A DNA stretch of 64,000 nt from Atopsyche davidsoni (GCA_022113835.1 JAILWY010000015.1:5466001-5530000); one strand, 5' to 3'; positions 12,031 to 24,922 are shown, counted from the stretch's first letter. Made by a program: numbers and translations. The notes: generated from the letters alone by a model not told the origin.

Positions 12031-12212
12031 AATTTTAAATAATCAAATGACTCTTATTATTGAATTGAGTCAATTTATTATACGAACAGTTCGGTTCTGT
12101 ATTGAGCTAACAGTTTTCATTTTTTTTTCGATTATCGTCACATGATAACATACAAGTACATGATAAATTGACATCATGAAGCTGAAAACTGAAAACTGAA
12201 AACACCATTCAG

Positions 12213-13711
12213 GAGACCGAAATAGCTCCCGATGGTACTGTGTGGTCAAAATTTAACTTTCTGGAAGGTTACCATCTACTTGTATTTTCAAGGGTGTGAA
12301 AGGGTCATCAGGCTACGCAAAAAGGAACATTATGACAGATAATCTTATCAGTGCATTCTCATTGATAATAGATAACTATATTATCAAACATATAAAAAAG
12401 TGCACAGAAGAAGAAGGCCGCCGAATTTTGAGGAATGATTGGACAACAGCATTACAGGAAATACTTGCATTTATTGGGATTTTATATGCTCGTGGAGCCT
12501 CCGAGGAAAAAAATTTAAAACTGAGTTATTTATGGTCAGCAAAGCGAGGTCCCGAATTTTTTAGAAAAACTGGCCAGAGAAAAGTTCAATCAAATCTTAC
12601 GATTTATTTGTTCTGACAAAAGAACCGAAACAAGTTAACCGAAACAAGCCTTAAAACTAATAAATTTGCCTCGATTTCGGAAATATGGGACAAGTTCATT
12701 GAAAATAGTCAAGCTTGCTATCAACCAGGGCAAAATATAACAGTTGACGAGCAATTATTTCCGTCAAAACCCAGGTGCAGGTTTACACAGTATATGCCTA
12801 ATAAACCCAACAAATTTGGCATCAAATTCTGACTTGCATCAGATTTTAGTAGATTAATGGCTTTCCTTATTTGGGGAGAGATGAACAACGACCATCGTCA
12901 ATGCTTCTCGGTGAACACGTTGTTCTAAAACTTGTCGAGCCATATACAAGCAATGGAAGAAATATCACGACGGATAACTTTTTCACTAGCTTGTCACTCG
13001 TTACAAAATTATTGGCAAAAAAACACCTCTAGTTGGAACTATTAGAGGAATCAAAAGAGAACTACCCAAAGTAGCCAAACAAACGAAGGATAACTGCCTC
13101 GTTTTTCCACTCTGCTATATAAATTAGAGAATTGAGTTCTTACAATATATAAAAGCAAAACAAATAAAAGAGTAGCTGTTCTAAGTTTTAAGCATAAATA
13201 CGTCAAAATTGATCATAGTAATAAAAAAATGTTACCGGAATCTATTCAATATTATAACAGCACAAAATTTGGAGTTGATGTGGCGGATCAAATGGCCAGA
13301 AAATATACAGTAAAAGCTAGTTCTCGTAGATAACTAGCTTTTGCTGTATTTTTTCTAGTTCTCGTAGATAACGTAGTTCCCTCCAAATATTATTTAATAT
13401 TTTAGATTTAGCTGCTATAAATGCTTGGATCCTTTACAAAGAAACGACAGGAATACAAATACAACGAAAAGAGTTCTTGTTTCAATAAACAGAACAGCTT
13501 TTCACCGAATACAGAGCTGCAAGACAGAAAAATTTATCAGATCATGAAGACCCATAAAGATCAATTGCAACATCATCAAATGCAACCCATTCTAACAAAC
13601 GCAAAATTAGTCAAGTACGACTTTGCCACAACAACAAAACAAATAATATATGTGAAAAATGTCAAAAGTATGTTTGCGGAAGATGTACACATAAAAAGAT
13701 TTCCACTTTAA
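12213..13711 (+). pseudogene. piggyBac transposase pseudogene (DDE_Tnp_1_7 type)
   Basis: Conceptual translation jumps between frames. An N-terminal remnant (TEIAPDGTVWSK) from 12213 shifts at about 12290 into SSGYAKRNIM. The longest piece (12296-12616) includes YLWSAKRGPEFFRKT. The first catalytic Asp lies in NITVDEQLFPSK (codon 12746-12748), the second in ITTDNFFTS (12973-12975) and the third in GVDVADQM (near 13277-13288). In-frame stops occur at 12614 and at 12829, where family members would have a Trp. A cysteine-rich tail (CEKCQKYVCGRCTH, 13653-13694) matches the C-terminal zinc-binding region of piggyBac enzymes. All three Asp codons survive, but several frameshifts and stops make it non-functional. 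Confidence 0.85.
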
Positions 13712-13869
13712 TTTCCTAAAATGTACAAATAATAATGCATAAATTATTTTTTACCAAGTGAAGTAAATTTTTTTTATTTTTAATATTTACTTATATAACT
13801 GTAAATAATATAAAAAATATAAAAAAATAATTTTAAACAAATTCTTTACACATTAGTTACTCTTTCACA

Positions 13870-13911
13870 AAGCAGTCATTTTGACTGCTTTTGGGCAATA
13901 TAGGTATACAT
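13870..13911 (-). repeat. Right subterminal inverted repeat of piggyBac-like element
   Basis: This carries the same AGCAGTC-ATTTT-GACTGCT hairpin and the TTGGGCAATATAGGTATA block, inverse to 11988-12026. It is followed by the terminal CTTGGGCAATCTAGTG at 13917-13932. Confidence 0.65.
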
Positions 13912-13932
13912 CAAATCTTGGGCAATCTAGTG

Positions 13933-13936
13933 TTAA
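13933..13936 (+). repeat. TTAA target site duplication, right copy
   Basis: It pairs with 11807-11810 and defines the right boundary of the piggyBac-like element. Confidence 0.8.
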
Positions 13937-13990
13937 GACCGTTAGACTTACAGTCAACGGTCTAACCACTCAGCCAACAAGTCAATTAAA
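13937..13990 (-). repeat. tRNA-like SINE head fragment
   Basis: The minus strand reads CTTGTTGGCTGAGTGGTTAG, then GACCGTTGACTGTAAGTCTA, then ACGGTC. The first part is a near-perfect A box/D-arm, and the second resembles an anticodon arm with GTA in the loop. The fragment stops at the piggyBac TTAA. The same head (TTGGCTCAATGGTTAGAATT) lies at 20834-20860 on the minus strand. Probably the piggyBac element inserted into or beside a SINE. Confidence 0.45.
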
Positions 13991-16900
13991 AATACCCTTT
14001 TGGGCAGTCAAAATATTATTCACATATGCAACGTAAAAACCAACTCAAAATTGTGGATTGTTAAATTTAATTCATTTTATATTAACAGGCGTAATTAATT
14101 TTTATTGTGTTAGCAATTTGAAATCAAAACAAGCGTTTCTTTATTAAGTCAATTAAAGCTTATTGCATTGTCAATGAAATACATGTTAAGTCTTCTTAAG
14201 CCTATTTCAGACAGCAAAACGCAAATTGCGATAATTGAACATTCAACAGAGCTTTTTTTTCTTATGGAATTTTTACCCATCGCGTTCTTGCACCTTTAAC
14301 CCTTGTCTTGCGTGTCACATTTTAAAAGTGTTGTTGAACTGCATGTTTTCAGAATCAAGTGCAAAATCAAAGGTGATTCAAAAGCTTCGTGAACCCTTGG
14401 AGTTAGCAAAGCTTTTGCAACATTCCATCAGATAACCCCGTCATTCTAGGGTACTCTGGCGATGGGGTCCATCATGGCTTTAGTCCCGTGGAGCTTTCGT
14501 GGTGCTCGCAGAGACGCTCGCCACAACTTTTTATCGATATTAAGTTTCAGACACAAAGATTTCGTAGAATACCCCACCGGTGTTTATAACTTACAAGACT
14601 TGCCGTTTTCAGGAAAAATACAGACAGCACTTTTACAACAAACAAGCCAACGCCGTTTGAGGTCTCAAGACTCCCGATAAACCGTATTTTTTTTTTTTTT
14701 TAATAAAATTATAAAAAGAAAATAATTTTAAAAATGTTAAAGATCTATATATAATGAACCAAATGGCTACAAAATTTTATTTATAAATTCTTATTTGATA
14801 TATATTAGATTTCAATAAAAATATGATACGTCATTAAAACCAATATTTTTTTTTTCCGCTTCTAAGAAATTTTTGTTTCTTGGTTTATCTCGAATAATGA
14901 TTCTTTGTTTTAATAATAACTCATACAAAAGCTTCGTTATATTATGAATACGTAAGTTAAATTTTTTAATCAATGTATATCCTGTTGTTTTTTGATGGAT
15001 TTTCACAAAATCTCAATATTTATTTTTTTATCAAAAAAGTATGATAAACTAAAAAATAAATTTAAAATGTTTTATAAAATCACGCGTTTTGGGTACAATA
15101 TATATTTTTTTACAAAGTGGGCGACAAGACAAACTCTACAATAACTATCTACCCCGCACAGGCCGCAAATGAGGGTGGGTGACTTTAAATCTTTCCAAAA
15201 CACCCCGAGCAAGAAATAACCCTAAAGTTAACGACGACCGGCCCAGGGCAGTAAAATCTCGACTACCGGTGGTGGAAAACATAAACGAGAATGAAAATAT
15301 CCACCCCCATTACCAGCCTGGCCAGTTGATGCTTTATGCCACAAGTAATCATTTTTTCCTAGAATTACTTTGGATTTTATTTCTGACTGTAGAAATCTTA
15401 ATGAAAGCGACTTCTAGCGGGTACATCGATTTTAATTTATACCTTCAATCTAAAAAAGACAACTTTAAGATGTGAAATATAAAAGCGTGGGTTGTATGAC
15501 CATTTGACTTTTTAATATTTCGAAATCGTTTTGATTGATTGATACAGAGATATACTCGAAAGGTTATAAATACTTATAACTTTTCGAATAACTTGAATAT
15601 ATTCAAAGAATATTATAGTGATAGAGCTCAATCTAAGCCTTTTATAAAATTGATGTATATTTAATAAGCATTATACGACAGGTTATTATTAAAAAAATAT
15701 ATATAGACATTGTTATCAATAAATTCTGTTTATTAGAATCCAAACCTCTTTTCGTATTACCTGCTGAAATTAATCAATGATAAACTCCTGTCATGTTGTG
15801 TAGTATTAAAAAAATGCATGGAATAATTAAAATAATAAAAACTATTTAATAATTGGTTACATAACATTTTTTTACTTAGACTTCACAAATTTCTCCGCAG
15901 GCTCAGTGCGCAAATCTACCCCCAAGATTATGCAAAACTCTGCTGATAATTCTGGTATTATAAACACTGTCACGTTAATCCATTACTTAAACATAATATT
16001 ATAATCTCCTTACATAGGATAGTACCTATGGTAGTATTTATTCGAAACGTTTAAAGAGCAAGAGCTCTAGAGTCGTATAAAACGGAATCGGGATACGAGT
16101 GGATGTACAATGAAGATAGAATGAACAGATTAATTTACATGTCTTTAAATTGGTAAGAAAATCAATAAAAAGCGTTTTTAATAATATAACCTTATTTTAA
16201 TTTTAAAAAATCGGTTTCACATATGCCTTTCAAATACACAATGCTTAAAAAATTATAAAAGTTTATACGACAAAATTTGCAACTCTGTTTTTTGTAACTG
16301 TGTTTTTGATATATTATTTTGAAAGCACAAAAGATTTGTTATAATAAAATAGTCACTATCATTAAATATTATAGACGATCAATAAATATACCCTGGTGTA
16401 ATTTTCAACACCATTTCATTCATAAAACTTAATACTTAATGTGAAACGTAATAGCGCCATATCTGGAACTTTATATTTAGCCATATAGTATCCTTGAAAT
16501 CGTTGTCTTCCAACCAGCTGGGGCAGTTTGGGAGAAGCGATACAATAAAAGGTTATGTCTATAACAGGATTGTGAGCCTCCATGCTTCAGGATCTTCCCC
16601 ACATGAATTGGCATCTTCACCCTCAAAGCGAGATAGGCACCCGTTCACTCAACTATAGTTAACAACATTACGTCTTGCTTGTTGCTTTGCATATAGATAC
16701 CCAGACACTTTAAATATAAAAATGAAATGCCAGCAAGTACTTTCTCTACAACATTTATTACTTTTGAATCCTCAAAATTAAAACATATTTATTACTTAAA
16801 AAAAATTGTAATTAAAATCTGTAAAAATCTATCACTTGTCAGTCATCAAATACATAATCTCCATACAAAATATATTATTTACGGTTGTACCTTTAAATCA

Positions 16901-19349
16901 TTCGCAGTGGTAACTGATTTATTTATAATGTGACGTATATCTTTAATAGAAGAACTTGGTGGAACTTCTATCCAATCATTCTTTCCAAAGATATTGTTCC
17001 AAGAGGGTATAAAAAACGAATCCGACCGTGATGTGTTCAAACGTAAAATAAAATCGACGACAAATTTTATCTTTCTTCATCTAACTAACAATGCGAAAAA
17101 AACTATATAGTTTTATTTGATAAAACTTTATAATATCTTATAATGCTTGTGGGTATTAAGTCAGCATTCTGGCTATGTAAGCTTTCAGCGGGGGTAATGA
17201 TATGAGAACTTCATCCCAAGTAGAAGATCTCAGCTGTCGCCTTATCCACTGACTGCATTCGCGTCTGCTTTGAGAAGCATCCTGACTGAGGATGCTCCAA
17301 GGCAATAAGTCTTCCTCCTTGCACTCTAATAAAAATAAACCTCACAGGGTCCACCCCCGGGACATCCCACGGGGCTCTGCGCCAGTGGGTTTTCAGAAAT
17401 GCAATTACGATACGAAATGAATTTATAGATATACATCCACTTATATATTTATAGATATACAAGCTTATACCTGGATATGTTTTAAAAACATTTCACATGT
17501 AGTAAAATGTTTATTCTGGTGTATTTTTAATATCCATATTTATCGGTTAACGAAATCATCTCTAATTTAAAGTACTCCCAGAGTTGTTAAGGGTGCTTGG
17601 AAAATAATAGATTGTATTATTTCTAAGCTTAGTATTGTTTATATTGATTATTTGTCGTGTGAATATTTTGCTATGCATTTCGGGACTTTTGTTTTACAAT
17701 GCCTTTCAGCAACCTTGTCAGCATGTATTAACAATACCAAATTATTTAATGAAGCAATTCTTCTTACATAATAGAATTCACAAACAATCACGTTTTTTCT
17801 GTCAAGATTTTCATTATTAATCTACTAAAATCATCTTATATTCACACACCGGAATGAAAGCCAATCAAAATTTATAAAAACCATGTATGAGAGTTATTAA
17901 AAAAACTACCAGGAATACAAATATAAAAATATATTTAGGTTAATTACAAACGAACTTATTAACTCAATCCTGTAGGGAATATTTATAATGTGAAATCTGT
18001 CTTTAAGATAAGGCATCTCAGATAAATATAGAGACCAACATAAATATGTTTTTATTACTCAGAATTGAGCCCCCATACTCATTAGGCTTCTTATAATCGC
18101 TTAAACAGGGTGCTTATAAGTTAAATATATTATCTCACTTTATATAATGTAAACACAATTTTATCTGACTGACACTTCTTTTTCTATCCCTGGGCGAGGG
18201 TGTGGACGCACTTTGCCATAAAGTTTGTCCAAAAATGTAATAACCAGCGTGATAGACAGTGACGTGACATTAATTTGGGATCGTAAAGCAGTGCGATTGT
18301 GGAGATATTAAAAAAAGGATGAAAAACACCGTGGGAGTTGTCAGGACGACCTCTCGCCTATAAAAAAATAACTCTGCTCTACGTGGTCTGCGTGTAATAA
18401 TACTTCAAAATAATAATTTACAAAAAATTATAAAAAAACTTATAAATAAATCAGACTGAATTTCACCAATTAATTAAATTAAAACAGATTATTCTCACGG
18501 TTAAAAGCCTACGTTTTTACTTCCCGACTAATATGATAACGTGGCATAATGCTATAATATGTAAGGTCAAGGATTAACCACAATGGCTTAAATACGTTAC
18601 ATTAAATCGAAATCCACATGCAAAAATGTATCAAACGAAATATATTTTATATGATAAAAAGGTGCATGCTCGTCATATTTACTTTGAAAAAAGATGAAAC
18701 ATCAGATGAAAGAGTTTCCAGTCAAATAATTCCAACACACATATATGTCAATAATTACAGAAATAGAAAGAGATTCAGTATATAAATTTTCATTCATTAC
18801 GTTTATTTCAGGTAATCGATAAGTGCCTTATTTTTATTTTTTTTGTGCATAATTCAATGTCACAATGTCCTTCAAGTATTTTTTAAATAATTATAAAAGA
18901 TTTTTTTTATATTTTAGACAATACATACAAAGAAATTAAGTTTACTGCCTTTTAGTTGACGAAATATTTTTTCGATAAGTGTGAATAAATATTTATCCCA
19001 TTTTGGAACTTTTCTGGTTTTTCACGTGCACAGTGAAATCGTATTATTTTTATGTTCATAAGTCAAAACTAATAAAAAATAAATAAATGAAATGTAAAAA
19101 TAATGTTATTTGTTATTCAAAGAATATCTAGAATACCAAGCTATATATTTTATTCAGGAGACCACCCTCCAGCGCGGGGGGGAGGGACAGTGAGCCTTCA
19201 TTAAGGGGTGCCTCCCACGCTACCCTCGAGTCGTTAATGTAGCCATAAGTAAAAATCGTCAGAGTCTTGGGCAGTAAAGTTGCCAGATAACGGCAAACTA
19301 CGTCATCGCCTTCTCGGAAGACGCACTAAATAATTCCGTATGGGATTTC
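13991..19349. other. Long non-coding stretch
   Basis: AT-rich with GC-richer patches near 14440-14560, 15170-15320, 16500-16640 and 17240-17400. None shows a domain, splice-bounded reading frame or RNA fold that can be supported. Open frames at 14235-14680, 15179-15475 and 17211-17462 have no recognisable product. Confidence 0.45.
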
Positions 19350-19443
19350 TTTATAACTGGCCATACTGGTTGGGATTTTATAGCCTAGAAATATTACTAG
19401 TGGGTCTCGGGTTCAATTCCAAGAACACCCCAACCTTTTTTTT
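19350..19443 (+). repeat. tRNA-like sequence with B box and T-run (SINE or tRNA pseudogene)
   Basis: TGGCCATACTGG at 19358 resembles an A box. GGTTCAATTCC at 19410-19420 is a perfect match to the B-box consensus GGTTCRANTCC. A run of eight T at 19436-19443 would act as a Pol III terminator. The A-to-B distance (about 50 bases) fits a tRNA. The cloverleaf cannot be completed convincingly, so this is more likely a SINE head or pseudogene than a working tRNA. Confidence 0.45.
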
Positions 19444-19570
19444 CGACTGGCGTACGTGATTTGGAACTTTATTACCACTATTAGAAATATGATTTTTCAG
19501 AATGCTTAAATTATACTAAACAAAGAAAAATATTTTCTCTGGTATTTCTAGTTGCAACGCACGAAAGTAA

Positions 19571-19573
<3 letters not shown>

Positions 19574-19622
<49 letters not shown>
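19574..19622. repeat. (TA)n microsatellite
   Basis: Uninterrupted alternating T and A for about 49 bases, followed by CATAAATT. Confidence 0.9.
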
Positions 19623-19624
<2 letters not shown>

Positions 19625-22435
19625 TAAATTCTTTTGAAATAACATGCTTCTTGTTAACCGATTCAGATATAATTAACGTTTTTATTTTGTAGATAATATC
19701 AATCATCAAAATATAAATCAATTTTGATTTTTGAAAAAACGTTTAATATTCAATATATTTTTACAAAAAATAGGATATGTTTATTAATTCTAGAAATTAG
19801 CAACGTTAATATGGAAACAAATGGTGCTTGTTTCCGTTTTCCGTGAAAATATAAACCATTATTTTGGAATAAACTAAATAATAAATGCTCAGAGAGAATT
19901 TATTCTCGGAAATAAAATCCACTTCATTAGCTTAATTATACAACCCATTTAAATTATCTTCCTGCTATTCCTTGTGTTAAATTAATTTTTTTAACATATA
20001 TGATCTATTTTAATCAAAAATAAAATATAGTTTAAATACTTCTCAGTATCCAAGACAAAAATATAATTTGCAATGATGTCATAACAAAGACCATTGTTTT
20101 AAATTTTTCATTATTTAGTACACTTTTTTTCTTTAAGTGAATTATTTTTTTATGGTTTTTTTTAATGTCAGTGTTTTTGCGTTTAATAATTCACCCTGAA
20201 GCAAATATGGTGGTTTATTTTTAAATAATTCCACTTAGTGATTTGCTATCTTACCCAACCTAACCTTACCTATAGATAGGTGTATATAAAGGTCGTTGAT
20301 CAAATTTTGATATCGTTAGTAGTATGTGCTACACAAAAAAAAAAAAAAACACTCAGTAACATACAAAATTTGTTGTTTGAAAGTTTTTTCTTGGCATGGC
20401 AATGGGTGAATCAATAACTTTAAAATGCACTGCACACATAATAAACCTTAACGCGTGAATATTATCGTTATCCATAAAAAACCAATTATTGTAATAACAT
20501 CAAAAATAACACAATTTTAAAATTGCTTCTAGAAATAGGCACCGTCATAAAAAAAGGGAAATGGATCTGCTGTCTTGTTAAAAATAAATCTCGCTTGAGT
20601 GCAGTTTAGTAGTTTCGAGATGATGGGGTTTAAAACTGGGGAAGTGTGTGCTAAAAATATGAATGGTGAGTCTCACGGTTTTATGGTGCGACAGTTGATG
20701 GATGCAAACGTACTAAAATTTCAATGAAAAGTAGCGATAGCCTACATTTGTAAAATACTGAATATGAAAACATGCTAGCATATTTTTAAGTCAGCAAAAA
20801 AACTTAATGAAGACACTAAAAAATATATTTATACAATTCTAACCATTGAGCCAACAAGTCAGGTAACTATTATCAATTCGAGTAACAAATAAGAAAAATT
20901 CATCTTTCAAATCAATGGGCTTACCCTCAAATGAATCGCAAAGTTAATAACTTTTAAAAAAATGAAGTTAACAAACGATTGGGCAACTGATCTCTGTAAT
21001 TAAGACCAGGCGATTAACCTCAATGACAAATTTACTCCGGCCTGGAAAAATAAATCAACTGAATTTTTTTTCAGTAAATGTGTTACTGGGTGAACTTCAG
21101 GATGTAAAATACGCCCGGCAGGGTAAAAAAAAGTGCTCGGTGTCAATTTCAAATCCCGGCTTACACCTTTTGACTCCCCGGCCAGGTAATTGATATCCAC
21201 AACGGCCTCCGGTTACAGGTGCCTCCGCAGGCTCTCGGGGAAAGAACGATAGCTTCAGGATTAATTATACTTTTTTGTGTAATTTGCGGAAACTCAAAGA
21301 CGTCGTTAAAGAAAATGATACAAATTTAAATTAAAATGTATATTCATTCGCATGAAACGACTTTTGTACTGTGGGACACACCTTCGAGAAAATGTAATTA
21401 TTTTTTACAATTCAAAACTTGCATTACACCTGTGCAGTTTTTTCATTCAATAGAGTAGTTTTCAGTATAGCTGAAGCCATAAAAATTGATTCGTGTTTTT
21501 AAATATTCAATTAATGACTTGTCTAAATATAGACTTCTAGCACGTATTTTTTACTTAACTACAGAAATAATTAATACAACTTTTGTGTATATTTGGATGC
21601 TCAAACAATTAAAATAAAACACTTAGATAAACCCCAAAATAAATCACCGGATATCTCATTTTAACTGTGCTTCAATTTTTCTATAATATACCTGCTTAAA
21701 TACCCCCTTTGTCAAAAATATATCAATTTTTTTACACAAAAAATACGCTAGACGTGATTTAAACGTAAGCATTAAACAAAAAGATATTTTTTCAATGTGT
21801 TTCGGAAGCTCGTAGGGGGGGATAGAAGGGTGGCAAAGGTTCTAGTAAAAAGGGAGAAAAATATAATGTTGCCGTCCCGGTCCGGTGGGTTTACCCGACC
21901 GTCATATCTCGACAGAAAACACATAACTTACATCGAAGTTTATTTATTCGCCGGTAAATAAATGGCAACATTGTCTGAAATTCATGCACAGGTCGCGACG
22001 CCGCGACGTGAACACTAAAACAGCTCGAAATAAAAAAAATAACACCCCCGTTCTCGCGAAATAATTCTGCCGTGATGAAAAATTATAGCGTTAAAGTTGA
22101 GCGCACATTTACATAACCTAAGGTTTGTCAATATTTTTAAGAAATACTTCATAAACCTTTAAGGGTAAAAATGCTGATTTATTTTATTGTGTGCGCTAAG
22201 TATAATAACAAATAATACGTTTTATTACATCATAAAACTAAAAGCTGCATTCATTCTTTGAAATATACACAAAGAAAGCTGGCGAGTCATAAATATCATG
22301 GTAAAGACTAAGGGAATAAATTTTGCCTTTTCATATAATGATGCTCATTCTTGCTATAGTAACCGTGTTATTGTGAGTATGTGTCCTTTTTTATAAAACA
22401 ACAAAAATTTACATTTAATTTTACTTTACAATGAA
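19623..22435. other. AT-rich non-coding DNA
   Basis: Contains a poly(A) tract at about 20335-20350, a tRNA-like A-box fragment at 20834-20860 and a GC-richer patch around 21870-22080. No gene is supported. Confidence 0.45.
20834..20860 (-). repeat. tRNA-like A-box fragment
   Basis: The minus strand reads GACTTGTTGGCTCAATGGTT then AGAATTG, closely matching the head at 13937-13990. No B box follows, so it is a truncated SINE relic. Confidence 0.4.
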
Positions 22436-22745
22436 TTCTTTTTCATCTAGTGCCTCTTCTAAGAGGAGGTTGGCGACTATTTCACTGAGCATATACTCAG
22501 CCAGTGTTCATGGTTTTTTAAGGGGAAAATAGTGTAGTGGGTCCTTCTACACCGCCGTTTTATGTTGAAGGAAAATTCTGCGTATTGCTGCTGCCCAATA
22601 GAATTATTATTTAAGGAAGGTTTGCAGGAAGCTACAAGGTACTACCAGAGCACATCCCTCCACAATCCATCCAAGTCCACTACTCAGGATACAGAATGGC
22701 AGACATGCACAGGCAACAAAATGAGAAGAGCGGGGAGTTTATTCA
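22436..22745 (-). repeat. Dispersed repeat family C, copy 2
   Basis: The reverse complement aligns with 730-1035 and 63715-64000. On the minus strand it includes CATTCTGTATCCTGAGTA, GGATTGTGGAGGGATG, AGTACCTTGTAGC, TATTGGGCAGCAGCAATACG and AACCATGAACACTGGCT. It then continues into GAGTATATGCTCAGTGAAAT and the GCCAACCTCCTCTTAGAAGA block not present in the other two windows. It is the longest of the three copies. The plus-strand open frame inside it (22562-22795) is a by-product. Confidence 0.65.
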
Positions 22746-24269
22746 ATGAATGTCAAGTATTAAATAGTTATTTTCGTCAACGTGGGAAAATTTGAATACA
22801 TTTTCTCCGGGACCTGTCACGATTCGATCAACCCGATAACGGAATAATACGTCGCCAGCCAGGACTTCCGTCGTGGGCGTGTCGAACCGGAGATCCTCGG
22901 GATCACACGAGGCTTCTGCTGTTGTCGAAGCGTCACGAATTTCAACCCTAAATATTCAACCTGATCCCCCGTAACAGTTTCTGATTATAGCTGGCTTACG
23001 ATATTTAACGAGAGAATTATTAACTTGATAAATATTTTATAGTATAATATTGTGTTTTCAATACAGATCGCTAATACTTGAACTGTTGACTGGGTAAATT
23101 TAACCTTTGATTCGAGTAATTAAATCATTAAGATCTACTGTAAATTAAATACTGGGAAAACCATTTAGGCTTAAAAACTAATAAAAAATATTTTATCTTT
23201 GATTTTATTTTTACATATAACTATTATATAGGCTGTACAATACAAATATTATTCTTGCATAATACAATATTTGGATAATTAATTCTTACATGAAATGACG
23301 AGAAAACCCCTTAAATTATTTATTCACAAAATTGACTGAAACTGTCGCTGCTCGGGTATACAATTAGAGAGTAGTAAAATATTTAAAACTCTCAACGCCG
23401 AATGGACTGTTTTTCAGATACAATTCCTGTAAGTTATTCTTAAGTAAATTTAAGTTGGAGTTCATTTGAGTGGCTTTTAAGCCTCGTCCCGGAGGCTTTT
23501 CCATATTTCAGCAAGAAAAATCAAAGCCTCCCTCGGGGTGTACACGCCTGGCATTCCGGGCCGCGGGGGCTTTGGGACCTCCGCCTCCGCAACGGTTTAC
23601 GTAATGTGGTATGTTGGAAATGCTCTGATTTGTTCAAGGGATGAACAAAGATAAGCATATAAACTACACATTCAAATTATAAAAAATGCACTTGTTATTT
23701 GTATTTATTTATTTCACGAGCGGGAGACATAGGAGTCTGCAACAACCTCCCAACCATCCGACCTATTTTCCCCAAACAAATACACATAATGGAACCCATC
23801 ACAGATCTATAATTTTCTCACTATATCTTAACAAAACAAGGGGTAGATAGTACTGAAAAAAACGTGTGATTATGTGATCCATAATCGGTAAACAAGTAAT
23901 CAATATCGATAAAGAAATACAGCCGTTATATATTTTTCAAAGTATTATTATCTTTACATATTGAACACATACTCGAAAACCGCAATACAAAAACGTAGTT
24001 GGCAAATAACTGTAGAATATATCACAAGGGAAATCAATCACTTAATGTAGATGGGGGCTCATTTCAAGAACAAAAGAATCCATCGAAAAGGCTCTTATAA
24101 ATGAAGGGGTTAGCTGGTGTTCAGCGACCGTGGAACACAACTTTCCGGCAAAAAATTGAGTTAATGTAATGAAATTTATCTTTTTAAAAACCTTGAGTGT
24201 TTTGAAAACAATTTCATCTCAAGCAAATTCAACACAGTCAACTGAATATATTTATTTCAAATGATTAAC
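22746..24269. other. Non-coding DNA with two GC-rich islets
   Basis: Islets at about 22800-22960 and 23490-23600 (CTCCGCCTCCGCAACGG, GGGCCGCGGGGG) stand out against AT-rich flanks. They could be conserved regulatory elements; no coding or RNA signal was found. Confidence 0.4.
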
Positions 24270-24279
24270 AATTCTTGGT
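24270..24279 (+). repeat. Candidate target site duplication (AATTCTTGGT), left
   Basis: The 10-base sequence AATTCTTGGT recurs exactly at 24482-24491, on the far side of the fold-back repeat. Confidence 0.5.
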
Positions 24280-24481
24280 ATCTATATTGTGGATTACCTA
24301 TATAGGTTTATATTATTACTAATATGATTAGGCACATTATTTCACACATTGAAAATGATTAAAGAAACTCTCAGAAAAATATCATCGTGATTTGTGTAGG
24401 ATGAAACACGATGATATTTTTCTGAGAGTTTCTTTAATAATCATCTTCAATGTGTGAAATAATGTGCCTTATCATATTAAT
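24280..24481. repeat. Long hairpin (family A fold-back copy 2)
   Basis: A left arm of about 69 bases (24321-24389) pairs with the right arm at about 24407-24480 with few mismatches and a small insertion, around a 17-base loop. Both arms are family A sequence (TGATTAGGCACATTAT, AAAGAAACTCTCAGAAAAAT, ATCATCGTG). The tRNA-like interior seen at 31 kb is absent. Ten-base direct repeats flank it, suggesting it inserted as a unit; a snap-back copy formed during reverse transcription or an inverted tandem deletion would explain it. Confidence 0.7.
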
Positions 24482-24491
24482 AATTCTTGGT

Positions 24492-24922
24492 GTAACAAAA
24501 TCAAAATTATGGTACAATTTCAGGGACTTGTCCTGAAAGTGTCCCTACTTTTTCATCCAGCTGTTCAGCCAATAAAAAAAAATAAACGATTTATTTAGCG
24601 CACATTCCAGCGTCCGCAAGAGTGGCGTCATGTGGCACGTTCAATCATCGCGTTAATTGAATTTTTCAAAAATTGTGAAATATTACCAACCCCCTCCCCA
24701 CGCGCGCCTCTGACAAACAAAGATTTATGGCAGAGAATTTCACACCCGGAATGATGACGACATCTATCAAAGCAATTGCTAATATTCGCTGATCGCCCAT
24801 CGGAGCCTATTCGAGCAATTTCAGGTAGAGCTGGATCCAACGGGGAGGATTTTTTGTTTGAGTTGTTTCAGACGTGATTGAAGAAATTTCATACCACAGA
24901 TATTCAAATGAGAATCGCTCAG
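24492..24922. other. Non-coding DNA
   Basis: Contains a moderately GC-rich stretch (24600-24840) with no recognisable coding potential. Confidence 0.4.

Larger units (their letters stand above)
11811..13932 (+). mobile_element. Degenerate piggyBac-family DNA transposon
   Basis: The element is 2122 bases, flanked by TTAA on both sides. Its ends are inverted: CACTAGGTTGCCCAAAG at the left, and CTTGGGCAATCTAGTG at the right. Each end also holds a subterminal block with the palindromic core AGCAGTCATTTTGACTGCT. At the left the block is present twice (from about 11827 with one base changed, and at 12008-12026); at the right it is at 13871-13889. The interior is a recognisable but disrupted piggyBac transposase. 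It cannot encode an active enzyme, although its ends may still be mobilised in trans. Confidence 0.85.

Noticed and set aside
17211..17462. Minus-strand 83-residue frame with GC-richer codons
   Set aside because: No recognised domain, no splice sites at its edges; possibly a repeat fragment but no second copy was found.
20255..20275. Telomere-like CCTAACCT motif
   Set aside because: Only one or two units; not an (TTAGG)n array.
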